Made by a program: the position numbers and the translations under genes. Positions 1 through 6,906 of a stretch of 17,180 nucleotides of DNA are shown piece after piece. A model generated the notes under the pieces. It worked only from the letters and a program-made list of their open reading frames with translations, was not told the DNA's origin and ran no database searches. Source of the DNA: Porphyromonadaceae bacterium UBA7141 (GTDB lineage Bacteria > Bacteroidota > Bacteroidia > Bacteroidales > Muribaculaceae); contig DKWX01000019.1 of NCBI GenBank assembly GCA_002491945.1, positions 1-17,180 on the forward strand, given 5' to 3'. How positions within the stretch are numbered: position 1 is the first letter of the stretch; each line of letters begins with the position of its first letter.

Positions 1-40
1 AATTTTTGTCATCTACTAAAATCAATAATAGGAAACAGAG

Positions 41-1459
41 ATGAAAAAATCATTACTCATGCGCCTTGTGATGGGCGTTGCAATCCCCGGCATGGCGCTC
101 GGCGCCTGCAGCGACAAAGTTGATGTGAATCCCGATAATCCCGACCAGCCGACTCAGAAAGTGGGACGATACGTATTCGCCACCACCGTGCAGAACTCCA
201 ATGGAAGTGGAGCTGTGCTCGTGACAGGCGAATCGCTCGACGAGGGAGTGCTGACCACCAGCAACAACGGCCTGACGAATGCCGGTGCCACGCAATGGGT
301 GTTTCATAAGGACTATCTTTATGCCCTTCAGTATAATCAGGGCAACGACGGCACAACGCGCAGTTACATTCTCGGTTCTGACGGACTGATGTCGGAGCGT
401 TCGAAGGTATACAGCATCAGCCGCTTCACATCGTATGGAACTTATGACGATGATATCCTCACGATGTCGACCGGCACAGCCTCCAACACTCAGAATGACG
501 CTAAAGGCAATTCTCCGAAGACTCTGCTTGTGACATATCTCAATGTCAAAGACCAGACATCCTCCGAGAACGATACCTCCAATCCGGCATACAATATGGA
601 GAATTATGTAGGTAATGGTGAATACGTGACTCTATCGGGGGCCGAGCAGGTTGGCTCACGCCTTTTCAGTGGCATAGTGCCGATGGGACTGAGTCCCTAT
701 GGGTCGGCTGTGGACAACGGCAGATGGATTCGCAAGACTGATGACGGTTTTGACTTCAAAGACTTGATCCATACTGAGAACGGTGGTTCGGGCAGTGGCT
801 CGTACAGTGCCGGAGAACTGGTGGGCACACAGTATCCCGATGAATGCTGGGTAGGCATTTATATCAATGGCGACCTCACGAAAAAGAAACTTGCCCATAC
901 CAATAAAATCAGTTCTCCCTGCGGTCGCTTCCGCTCGCAGTATTACCAGACTGTATGGGCAGATGATAAAGGCGATGTATACGTGTTCTCGCCAAGCTAT
1001 GCCAAGACTATGAGCAACAAGTATCAGCGTACGGAACTTGATGCAGGCGTATGCCGCATCCCGTCAGGGTCGGATACCTTCGACGACTATTACTGCAGCA
1101 TAGAGAAACTGTCGAAAAACGGAGCGTCATTCATGCGCTGCTGGCCTGCGGGTGGCAGTTACTTCCTGATGGTGATGTACGACCGTCCGTTCTCAGAGTC
1201 CGGTTATGCCGCCACAGAGCTTGCCATCTTCGATGCTTCCGGCAAGACTCTCAAATACGTGGAAGGACTTCCTTCCAATGTCAGCTCTATAGGAAAGACC
1301 GTACTCGTAGAAAACGGCAAGGTGTATATCCCGATCAATGTAGAAAATGAGTATCCCGCAATCTATGGCATCAACCCGGCGACGGCGCAAGCACAGAAGG
1401 GTGTGACCATCGAGGCGACTCAAATCACAGGTGTGGGTTATCTCACCTCGCAGAAGTAA
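41..1459 (+). CDS. DUF4374 surface lipoprotein, XusB-like xenosiderophore-binding protein
   Basis: A 472-residue lipoprotein. The N-terminus has a short hydrophobic signal ending in a lipobox L20-G-A-C23, and the residues after Cys23 (S-D-K-V-D) are acidic, as in Bacteroidales lipoproteins exported to the cell surface. The body lacks membrane segments and reads as a DUF4374 family protein, a likely beta-propeller. In Bacteroides thetaiotaomicron this family includes XusB, which captures siderophores made by other bacteria and works with the TonB-dependent receptor XusA and the PepSY protein XusC. The next gene here is a PepSY protein 46 bases downstream, matching that order, so XusA should lie left of the window. 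The start at 41 follows an A/G-rich leader and gives a complete signal peptide. Family call is confident; siderophore binding is inferred from family and context. Other DUF4374 proteins may bind other iron or haem ligands. Confidence 0.85.
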   Translation: MKKSLLMRLVMGVAIPGMALGACSDKVDVNPDNPDQPTQKVGRYVFATTVQNSNGSGAVLVTGESLDEGVLTTSNNGLTNAGATQWVFHKDYLYALQYNQGNDGTTRSYILGSDGLMSERSKVYSISRFTSYGTYDDDILTMSTGTASNTQNDAKGNSPKTLLVTYLNVKDQTSSENDTSNPAYNMENYVGNGEYVTLSGAEQVGSRLFSGIVPMGLSPYGSAVDNGRWIRKTDDGFDFKDLIHTENGGSGSGSYSAGELVGTQYPDECWVGIYINGDLTKKKLAHTNKISSPCGRFRSQYYQTVWADDKGDVYVFSPSYAKTMSNKYQRTELDAGVCRIPSGSDTFDDYYCSIEKLSKNGASFMRCWPAGGSYFLMVMYDRPFSESGYAATELAIFDASGKTLKYVEGLPSNVSSIGKTVLVENGKVYIPINVENEYPAIYGINPATAQAQKGVTIEATQITGVGYLTSQK

Positions 1460-1505
1460 TCATTCAATATTCATTTCCGGAAATCTCTCCCGACATCAAC
1501 AGACA

Positions 1506-2849
1506 ATGATAAAAATCTTTAGAAAACTCCATCTCTGGCTGTCGGTGCCGTTTGGCATCATCATCACCCTTATATGCTTCTCCGGAGCGATGCTGATATT
1601 CGAGCCGGAAATAACGCGTAGCGTGAGAAGTGATGTATATTATGTGGCCGAAGTGAAAGACGCACCCCTCGACATGGGGGAACTGATGCGTCAGGTGAAG
1701 GCCACTCTGCCCGACAGTGTGGCAATCATGGGTGTGACGGTGGCATCCGACAAATCGCGCACCTGGCAGGTGAATCTGTCGAAGCCGCGCAGGGCATCGG
1801 TTTTTGTCGACCAGTATACAGGGCGGATTACAGGGAGCTATGAGCGTTTGGGATTCTTTTCCACAATGTTCAAGATGCACCGCTGGCTTCTTGACAGTGC
1901 CAACCCGCATGGCGAGGGCGTGAAAGCAGGCAAACTGCTTGTGGGTATATCCACTCTGATATTCGTGATTGCCTTGATTACGGGAATCGTGCTATGGTGG
2001 CAGCGTGCCCGCAATAACTTCGGACGCAGCATGCGTATCTCATTCTCGAAGGGATGGAGTGGATTCTGGAAAGGTCTGCATGTCGCAGGAGGAATGTATG
2101 CGCTGATATTCGTTCTGGCAATGGCTCTGACAGGGCTGACCTGGTCGTTTGACTGGTACCGTACGGCCTTCTATGCCGTCTGCGGTGTGGAGCATACACC
2201 TCGTAATATGGGTGGTGTTGCACCGCAGCAGGGCAAGGTGGACGATGGCCGTCAGGAAAACCGCGAAGGCGGGAATCGTCAGGAAAACCGCGGTGGCGAT
2301 GGTCATCTGGAAAGTCGTGGAAGTGAAGGCCATCGCGGAGGCCGTGGCGATCGGCGGCATCGCATGCCGGAGAGTGCAACTGCAGCTTCAGGCATGTCTG
2401 CCGAAGCCGGGGAGCGACATATGGCAAAGACTGCTATGGAAGCAACTGTAGATTCAGTGGCTGCTGCTGCAGAAGTGAATCTGCAGAAAGAGCCGATATC
2501 TGAATTCGTTGCATGGCAGACGGTGTATGACAAACTTATCGCCGCAAATCCGTCGGCTCCTCAGATTACGTTGTCGTCAGGCAAGGCTACCGTGACGCTG
2601 GGCACTACAGGCAACAGCCGTGCCTCCGACCGCTATTCATTTGATACATCTACCGGCGATGTCTCTCTGTCAAGCCGTTATGCCGATTCGGTAGAGGCCG
2701 TTAAACTGCGGGGCTGGATCTATTCAATTCATACCGGCAGTCTTGGCGGTATGATTACCAGAATTATATGGCTGCTCGGAGCCCTGCTCGGAGCTACATT
2801 ACCCTTGACCGGATATTATATCTGGATTAAGAAACTGTTGAAAAGCTAA
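1506..2849 (+). CDS. PepSY-associated transmembrane protein, XusC-like
   Basis: A 447-residue inner-membrane protein of the PepSY_TM family. The start is placed at 1506 because the protein then begins M-I-K-I-F-R-K-L-H-L-W, the usual N-terminus; a longer reading from 1431 would overlap the previous gene by 29 bases. Four membrane segments are visible: roughly residues 9-33, 138-160, 190-212 and near the C-terminus, with the conserved membrane-proximal histidines in K-L-H-L-W and M-H-R-W. Two periplasmic PepSY-like regions lie between them. In the Xus system this protein is thought to help remove or import iron from the siderophore, possibly as a reductase. An unusual Arg/Gly/Glu-rich repeat insert sits at residues 249-281. 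It is probably co-transcribed with the lipoprotein gene, with a 46-base gap. Confidence 0.85.
   Translation: MIKIFRKLHLWLSVPFGIIITLICFSGAMLIFEPEITRSVRSDVYYVAEVKDAPLDMGELMRQVKATLPDSVAIMGVTVASDKSRTWQVNLSKPRRASVFVDQYTGRITGSYERLGFFSTMFKMHRWLLDSANPHGEGVKAGKLLVGISTLIFVIALITGIVLWWQRARNNFGRSMRISFSKGWSGFWKGLHVAGGMYALIFVLAMALTGLTWSFDWYRTAFYAVCGVEHTPRNMGGVAPQQGKVDDGRQENREGGNRQENRGGDGHLESRGSEGHRGGRGDRRHRMPESATAASGMSAEAGERHMAKTAMEATVDSVAAAAEVNLQKEPISEFVAWQTVYDKLIAANPSAPQITLSSGKATVTLGTTGNSRASDRYSFDTSTGDVSLSSRYADSVEAVKLRGWIYSIHTGSLGGMITRIIWLLGALLGATLPLTGYYIWIKKLLKS
2250..2345 (+). repeat. In-frame 27-bp tandem repeat in the PepSY gene
   Basis: Units start at 2250, 2277 and 2304, with a partial unit from 2331. 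The first two share the 16-mer CGTCAGGAAAACCGCG. The 27-bp period encodes nine residues (RQENREGGN, RQENRGGDG, HLESRGSEG, then HRGGR), so copy-number change keeps the frame. The product is a charged, flexible loop placed after the third membrane segment. Confidence 0.8.
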
Positions 2850-2855
2850 AGGCAG

Positions 2856-2936
2856 ATGAGAAAACAAAAGCAATGCGGCGCATCATGCGTGATGACTCTA
2901 TTTCCTTACGGTGCCGGCGTCGCATCCGCTCTGTAA
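2856..2936 (+). CDS. Possible 26-residue small protein downstream of the PepSY gene
   Basis: An ATG six bases after the PepSY stop opens a 26-codon frame ending at TAA 2934-2936. The peptide starts M-R-K-Q-K-Q-C, has two cysteines (C7, C11), and its second half is largely hydrophobic with glycines and alanines. A short purine-rich run (AAAGGCAG) lies just before the start. It would be the last gene of the iron uptake operon, ahead of the hairpin at 2967-2998. I do not recognise the family. A chance frame is quite possible, since a CATCA/TGATG hairpin (2881-2894) and a CCTTAC/GTAAGG pair also occupy this stretch and could be the real feature. Confidence 0.2.
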   Translation: MRKQKQCGASCVMTLFPYGAGVASAL

Positions 2937-2966
2937 GGCTGACATAAGCAACTTCTTCTTCATGAC

Positions 2967-2998
2967 AAATGGGGCCAATCGGGAGATTGGCCCCATTT
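2967..2998 (+). terminator. Terminator hairpin ending the XusBC-like unit
   Basis: A perfect 13-bp inverted repeat (AAATGGGGCCAAT / ATTGGCCCCATTT) with a six-base loop CGGGAG. The ends are A- and T-rich on both sides, so it could act in both directions. Only the plus-strand unit clearly needs it, as the minus-strand gene ends 64 bases further on. Confidence 0.75.
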
Positions 2999-3061
2999 AT
3001 CGATTAGGAGATATGCGTGCAAGAGAATATTTGCGAAGCGGTCTAAGAGACGCGCTACTCG

Positions 3062-3406
3062 TCAATTCGATTGACCCTGCTTAGGGGAGTCGCTTGGCTG
3101 TCGCCTGGGATTGGCCGGGAACCACCCTTTGCGTACGCGCTCACGCTGTTCGCGGACCTCCAGAATCGACCAGAAGCATGAGAACGCGGTCACGCCGCAG
3201 ATTATGGACCATACTCCAGTGGTGGAGAGGGATGCTGCAAGCATCCCTAATCCGGCAATGAGAAAAAGCCAGTTTGCTTTCTGTCCCAGATAGTATTCTC
3301 CTTTAATCACAAGGGGGTGGAAGATTCCGATTATAAGGAATGTGGCCAGTCCGATGGCCAGACCCTCAATATTGATGACTGTTAGAATCTCTCGGATTGA
3401 ATTCAT
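3062..3406 (-). CDS. DUF4491 family small membrane protein
   Basis: A 114-residue protein with two or three hydrophobic segments: about residues 14-35 (E-G-L-A-I-G-L-A-T-F-L-I-I-G) and 45-82. The signature F-H-P-L-V-I-K-G-E-Y-Y near residues 29-39 and the tail R-V-R-K-G-W-F-P-A-N-P match the DUF4491 family of Bacteroidales and Firmicutes. The family function is unknown; it is predicted to sit in the inner membrane with a basic cytoplasmic tail. It is about 10 residues longer than the members I recall because of a Pro/Gln/Ser-rich end. It lies alone on the minus strand, 323 bases from the channel gene, with a repeat element (3519-3701) between them, so it probably has its own promoter. Confidence 0.8.
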   Translation of the reverse strand: MNSIREILTVINIEGLAIGLATFLIIGIFHPLVIKGEYYLGQKANWLFLIAGLGMLAASLSTTGVWSIICGVTAFSCFWSILEVREQRERVRKGWFPANPRRQPSDSPKQGQSN

Positions 3407-3729
3407 CGTGAATCAGATTGGTAGATGGTAAATATTGTTCCGGATATCCGGAGGGGAACATGACGGATGGATTATATTGTGCGGAGGGAGAGCCGCCGCC
3501 ATATGACTGGAAGAGCGGATAAAAAAGTGTCCGAATTTAACCGTTGGTAATTGAAAGGGAATCTTCGCTACAATCTGCGGCTTCATCTTTGCCGCTTCCG
3601 GCTTGTCGTTGAGTCGAATATGTTTATATTCTTCTTCAGTCCGCACCGGAATCGACTAAAAAACAGTCCCGCATATTGTATAAATTTGAACACCAGCTTT
3701 TCCTATTGATTAACGTGAATAATCATGTA
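3407..3729. other. Intergenic region with a repeat element
   Basis: Between the channel and DUF4491 genes. More than half of it is the MITE-like element at 3519-3701. A 77-codon minus-strand frame (3413-3646) runs through the element but is not supported as a gene. No clear terminator was found after the channel gene. Confidence 0.6.
3519..3701 (-). repeat. MITE-like repeat, copy 1 (183 bp)
   Basis: Its two ends form an inverted repeat of about 24 bp. The left end matches the copy-3 right end at 20 of 24 bases and the right end at 18 of 24 (core AAGTGTTCGAATTTA). Inside, on the minus strand, are ATACAATATGCGGG, GATTCCGGTGC, a hairpin GAATAT-AAAC-ATATTC (3616-3631), CGACAAGCCGGAAGCGGC, CCGCAGATTGTA and TTCCCTTTCAATTACC, in the same order as copies 3 and 4. 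TTCCGG (3596-3601) and CCGGAA (3646-3651) form an outer stem enclosing the hairpin. Confidence 0.8.
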
Positions 3730-4554
3730 TTATTTCGCAGTGAGGATTCTGGTGAGTTCAGATTCGATGGTGAGAGCCACATCGGAGGCTGAAATCAGAA
3801 AAGTGTCGGCTCCGGATTGTCGAACCGGCGCATCGGACGCGAAGTCCGGATTGATGTCGTCTGGAATAGAGGCTGACGAGTCGGTCGAGGGAGATCCGGT
3901 GAATTGTATGTGGGCATCTGAGTCGGTGGAGACAAAGAGCTGATAGTCGGCTACGAACCGGAAGCAGTTCTCGAGCAGTACAGGCCATTGTGCCAGATCG
4001 ATACGCGACTGAATAGTGTCAAGACAGATGCTTGTGCGGGCGGCGCTGCGCAGCAGGTTCAGACGGTCGTGCGAGGAGTGGGAGTCTCTGTCGCGGCGGG
4101 AGTAGTCGAGAAACTGGTTGATAATGCTGAGAATTGAAGGAATTGTAGTGATGAGTTTTTCCTTTTCGGCGGCCTCGTGGAGCATTTTCCGGCGTTCGAT
4201 TTCGGATTCCACATCGATTTCGGATTTCATGGATCCTACAGCATTGAGGAAGAATCCGAGGAGCACGATGCCGCACATGACTTCGATGGCGGTCATTGCC
4301 TGTGCCCAGCAGTGGGCGGGGGTATAGTCGCCGAATCCGAGGGTCGTGATAGTGACGATGCTATAATAGAGCCAAGAGCCAAAGTCGGTGGCACCTCCGT
4401 CGGGGATGCGGAACTGTCCGTCAGGCAAAGCCCAGTATATAAATGCGAAGACCGGCATCAGGCAGAGGTATATGCCTATCCAGGCTATTGGGCGGACGTT
4501 GGATACGATGTGGAAAAAATGTCGGATACGGTTGGAGATAGAGTGTGTATTCAT
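3730..4554 (-). CDS. Two-TM potassium channel family protein
   Basis: A 274-residue ion channel of the Ion_trans_2 type. Membrane segment 1 is about residues 23-43, the pore helix and filter about 60-80, and segment 2 about 83-108. The filter T71-L-G-F-G-D76 is a usual bacterial variant of TVGYGD, so K+ conduction is likely. A charged helix follows (about 110-135, S-E-I-D-V-E-S-E-I-E-R-R-K), probably coiled coil that extends segment 2 into the cytoplasm. The remaining 140 residues match no RCK/TrkA-C domain that I can recognise: there is no GxGxxG nucleotide motif. The C-terminal third is rich in Ser and Asp. A tetramer in the inner membrane is expected. The gene stands between pyk and DUF4491, and an 18-bp palindrome lies 88 bases upstream of its start. 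Confidence 0.85.
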   Translation of the reverse strand: MNTHSISNRIRHFFHIVSNVRPIAWIGIYLCLMPVFAFIYWALPDGQFRIPDGGATDFGSWLYYSIVTITTLGFGDYTPAHCWAQAMTAIEVMCGIVLLGFFLNAVGSMKSEIDVESEIERRKMLHEAAEKEKLITTIPSILSIINQFLDYSRRDRDSHSSHDRLNLLRSAARTSICLDTIQSRIDLAQWPVLLENCFRFVADYQLFVSTDSDAHIQFTGSPSTDSSASIPDDINPDFASDAPVRQSGADTFLISASDVALTIESELTRILTAK

Positions 4555-4641
4555 TGTAGACGTATGGTTAATACTCGGGAAGGAATACTGGTATTGTGTC
4601 TGTTATATTGAGGCTACTGTCCGCGAGTGGTGAGAAGATGT

Positions 4642-4659
4642 GATGTGCCATGGCACATC
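4642..4659. promoter_or_regulatory. 18-bp perfect palindrome upstream of the channel gene
   Basis: GATGTGCCATGGCACATC reads the same on both strands. It lies between the pyk stop and the channel start, which are on the same strand. It could be a dimer operator for the channel gene, or fold as a 7-bp stem with a CATG loop. Which of these applies cannot be told from sequence. Confidence 0.45.
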
Positions 4660-4703
4660 CTTTATGATATGAGGAGAGGGCAGAGGTGTGATAGGAGAGG
4701 AAG

Positions 4704-4732
4704 GATGCGCCGCCGGAGAGTGACGGCGCATC
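4704..4732 (-). terminator. Hairpin after pyruvate kinase
   Basis: GATGCGCCG (4704-4712) and CGGCGCATC (4724-4732) form a perfect 9-bp stem with an 11-base loop. It lies 14 bases past the pyk stop on the minus strand. The sequence after it (CCTTCCTCTCC) is pyrimidine-rich but lacks a T run, so termination may be partial. Confidence 0.55.
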
Positions 4733-4745
4733 GGTCAATGAGTTG

Positions 4746-6179
4746 TCAGCACTGTACTTTGCTTTCGTTTTCCTCCGCGAAGAGGTCGGCGGGAGTGAGG
4801 ATTTCGAGGGCGCGTGCACCGGCGCGTGTGCCGGTGAGATATGCTATACGGTCGGTGGCGCGGATATGGTCGTCGGCCACAATCTCGCGCAGCGCCTTGA
4901 CGGAATGGCGCGGCAAGGCATTGTCGGGGAGCGGGTCATAATACGCGCTGACACCATAGCTGAGCGACAGCCAGCGCTGGACACTGCGATTGTGGCAGAT
5001 TGCAAAAGTGGGGTTATTGCCACGGAAAGATGCGATGAATCTGGCAGATACTCCGCGGTAGGCATCGGTGAAAATGGCACGTGTCCCTAATTCCTTTTCC
5101 GACATGACGGCTTCGCGTGCGATGAAAGAGGTGATTTCCGCATCCGACAGAGGAGGCACATCAAGAGTGTCGCGCTGCGATGACTCAACCTCACGGGCCA
5201 CATTCATCATTATCTTTACGGCCTCGACCGGGTATCGGCCATATGCAGTCTCTCCGGAGAGCATCATGGCGTCGGCGCGCTGATAGACGGCGTTTGCGAC
5301 ATCGGTAATCTCGGCACGTGTGGGGCGGGGATGCTCAATCATTGTGTGTAGCATCTGCGTAGCCACGATTACAGGCTTGTGGGCGGCGATACATTTATTT
5401 ATCATCATTGCCTGGATGCCGGGAATGCGTTCTACGGCCACTTCGATGCCGAGGTCGCCTCGAGCCACCATTATCCCGTATGAGGCTTTTAAGATTTCAT
5501 CAAAGTTGTCGACACCTTCCTGGTTTTCTATTTTGGAGATGATTTTAGTGTCGGCGCCGAGAGCAGTAAGGATATCCTGGACTTCATTGACATCGGCTGC
5601 GGAGCGTACGAAAGAATGCGCGATGAAATCGACTCCGAGCCTGACACCGATTTCAATATTGCGGCGGTCGCGTTCGGTGATAGCGGGTAGGTCGACAGTG
5701 ACACCGGGGAGATTGACGCTTTTCCGGGAGCCTACGAAGCCGTCGTTCTCGGCGCGGGCGGCCACTCTATCTCCGTTGATGGCAGTGACTGTGAATCCAG
5801 TCTCGCCATCATCGATTAGTATACGGTCGCCCGGCTGGAGCACTTCTGCAATACGTGGATATGAGAGATAGATTTCGGATGATGAAGAAAGTCCGTCGGG
5901 ATTTCCGATGAAATCTATGGTATCGCCTGTATGGAATTCAATCGGAGAGCCGGAAGTCGTGGCAGTGGTGCGTATTTCAGGACCTTTTGTATCCATCATG
6001 ATCCCGAGGGAAGGGTCGGCCGCGCGTACATTGTCGACGATCATCCGAAAGCCGTCGTAGTCAAGGTGGGCAGAGTTCATGCGCACAACGTTGACTCCGG
6101 CTTCAGCCAGTGCTTTGATAAATTCGATGTCGCAGCGCTTGTCGGAAACTGTGGCTACGATTTTAGTGAATTTCTTCAT
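4746..6179 (-). CDS. pyk: Pyruvate kinase
   Basis: A 477-residue cytoplasmic enzyme that transfers phosphate from phosphoenolpyruvate to ADP, giving pyruvate and ATP in the last step of glycolysis. Full length for the family. Visible motifs are M-D-T-K-G-P-E-I-R (62-70), the catalytic lysine in I-S-K216-I-E218-N-Q-E-G, the Mg2+ and substrate motif G241-D-L-G, N-K-C-I-A-A-H-K-P-V-I-V-A-T-Q-M-L (261-277) and M-L-S-G-E-T-A-Y-G-R-Y-P (306-317). The B domain spans about 71-169 and the C-terminal domain about 340-477. Two places differ from the textbook enzyme: the first strand reads K-I-V-A-T-V-S-D-K-R instead of ending T-I-G-P, and the usual R-x-N-F-S-H is R33-M-N-S-A-H38. Both look like normal Bacteroidetes variants. 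A probable promoter lies about 465 bases upstream, with repeat sequence between. Confidence 0.95.
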   Translation of the reverse strand: MKKFTKIVATVSDKRCDIEFIKALAEAGVNVVRMNSAHLDYDGFRMIVDNVRAADPSLGIMMDTKGPEIRTTATTSGSPIEFHTGDTIDFIGNPDGLSSSSEIYLSYPRIAEVLQPGDRILIDDGETGFTVTAINGDRVAARAENDGFVGSRKSVNLPGVTVDLPAITERDRRNIEIGVRLGVDFIAHSFVRSAADVNEVQDILTALGADTKIISKIENQEGVDNFDEILKASYGIMVARGDLGIEVAVERIPGIQAMMINKCIAAHKPVIVATQMLHTMIEHPRPTRAEITDVANAVYQRADAMMLSGETAYGRYPVEAVKIMMNVAREVESSQRDTLDVPPLSDAEITSFIAREAVMSEKELGTRAIFTDAYRGVSARFIASFRGNNPTFAICHNRSVQRWLSLSYGVSAYYDPLPDNALPRHSVKALREIVADDHIRATDRIAYLTGTRAGARALEILTPADLFAEENESKVQC

Positions 6180-6304
6180 ATATATATAAGATTCTTTACT
6201 ACCTGTATGAACAAACTTGCCGTCATAATGAAGCCGCTATGCTGCCACCGGGAGTGAAATCCGGATGTGGCGGGAGCGGACCGGCTGATGACTGATGTGA
6301 TATC

Positions 6305-6328
6305 GTTTAAATTTAAACACTTACTTAT
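6305..6328 (+). repeat. Solitary end of the MITE-like repeat family
   Basis: The 24 bases match the right end of copy 3 (12500-12523) at 22 positions, but no body or partner end is visible about 185 bp to the left, where pyk begins. The first 14 bases, GTTTAAATTTAAAC, are a perfect palindrome. Confidence 0.65.
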
Positions 6329-6432
6329 AAATAAGGTTTATGCGGAGGATGAGAGACCGTCTGTAGAGAGACTGCCGGCTATATGGGAGAATATTCGGGT
6401 ATGGCCGAAATATCCTTTAGCTGACAGAGGAT

Positions 6433-6617
6433 TATAAACTGTTTGAATCTGAGTTCATTCACCTGAAGAGGGTAGCCGACAGGCTGAGGAATGAGCATAG
6501 CGGGCCATGCGCCCGACGAACCCTGGCGTGAAGCACCGTGAGACACTCAATGAAGCAGCAGACTGTAGAAAGGAATTCCTTTCAGTCGCAACCGTTTAGA
6601 TCTGAACGCTTACGTAA
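6433..6617 (+). repeat. MITE-like repeat, copy 2 (diverged)
   Basis: The right end (6594-6617) matches the family end at 18 of 24 bases. The left end is weaker (TGTTTGAATCTGA near 6440, 10 of 13 in its core). Inside it keeps GCATAG-CGGG-CCATGC (6495-6510), the same hairpin position as in copy 3 but with one A-C mismatch that becomes G-U on the other strand. It also keeps ATGAAGCAGCAGACTGTAG and TTCCTTTCAGT ahead of the right end. A further half-copy of the end follows at 6616-6639. Left boundary is uncertain by about 10 bases. Confidence 0.6.
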
Positions 6618-6643
6618 TCAAATTTAAACACTTGCTTAAAGTG

Positions 6644-6673
6644 CAAAATTACTAATTTATCGTGTAATGTGCA
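6644..6673 (-). promoter_or_regulatory. Bacteroidales-type promoter, possibly for pyk
   Basis: On the minus strand TAATTTTG (6651-6644) fits the TAnnTTTG -7 element of the Bacteroidales major sigma factor, and TTTG (6673-6670) lies 18 bases upstream as a -33 element. It would direct transcription towards pyk, giving a leader of about 460 bases that crosses repeat copy 2 and the solitary end. A nearer pyk promoter cannot be excluded. Confidence 0.45.
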
Positions 6674-6906
6674 AACGTATGTGGGGTGAGGGCTTGCCTT
6701 TTTGTGTTGTGCGGGGGGGAGTGTCCCGTTCCGGACAATACCGGAGACGGAGAACCATCGCCGAGTTTTCGATGTTTGAGTAATGTGGGGCATTGGCAGC
6801 CGATGTGGCAGTCACGTCGATTAGAACCTCTATGGCTATTGTGGCGGCATCCGGACGATTTCCCTGTCATTAAGGAGCTGCGAAGAAAAAAATTGAATTT
6901 CCACTT

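Larger units (their letters stand above)
6180..6906. other. Intergenic region between divergent pyk and MFS genes
   Basis: 727 bases with no convincing gene. It holds a solitary repeat end (6305-6328), a full repeat copy (about 6433-6617), a second partial end (6616-6639) and a minus-strand promoter-like site (6644-6673). A hairpin-forming run with GCCAC and GTGGC arms lies near 6242-6270 in the pyk leader. The 74-codon plus-strand frame at 6686-6910 looks like chance. Confidence 0.6.

Noticed and set aside
1431..1505. N-terminal 25-codon extension of the PepSY protein
   Set aside because: It overlaps the lipoprotein gene and does not look like the family; M26 at 1506 gives the usual start.
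3413..3646. 77-codon minus-strand frame upstream of DUF4491
   Set aside because: It runs through repeat copy 1. The matching frame is broken by stops in copies 3 and 4, so the likeness between copies is at DNA level, not protein level.
4177..4611. 144-codon plus-strand frame opposite the channel gene
   Set aside because: Shadow of the channel gene, whose own frame has a clear pore motif.
5320..5871. 183-codon plus-strand frame opposite pyk
   Set aside because: Antisense shadow of pyruvate kinase; composition is an artefact of the pyk codons.
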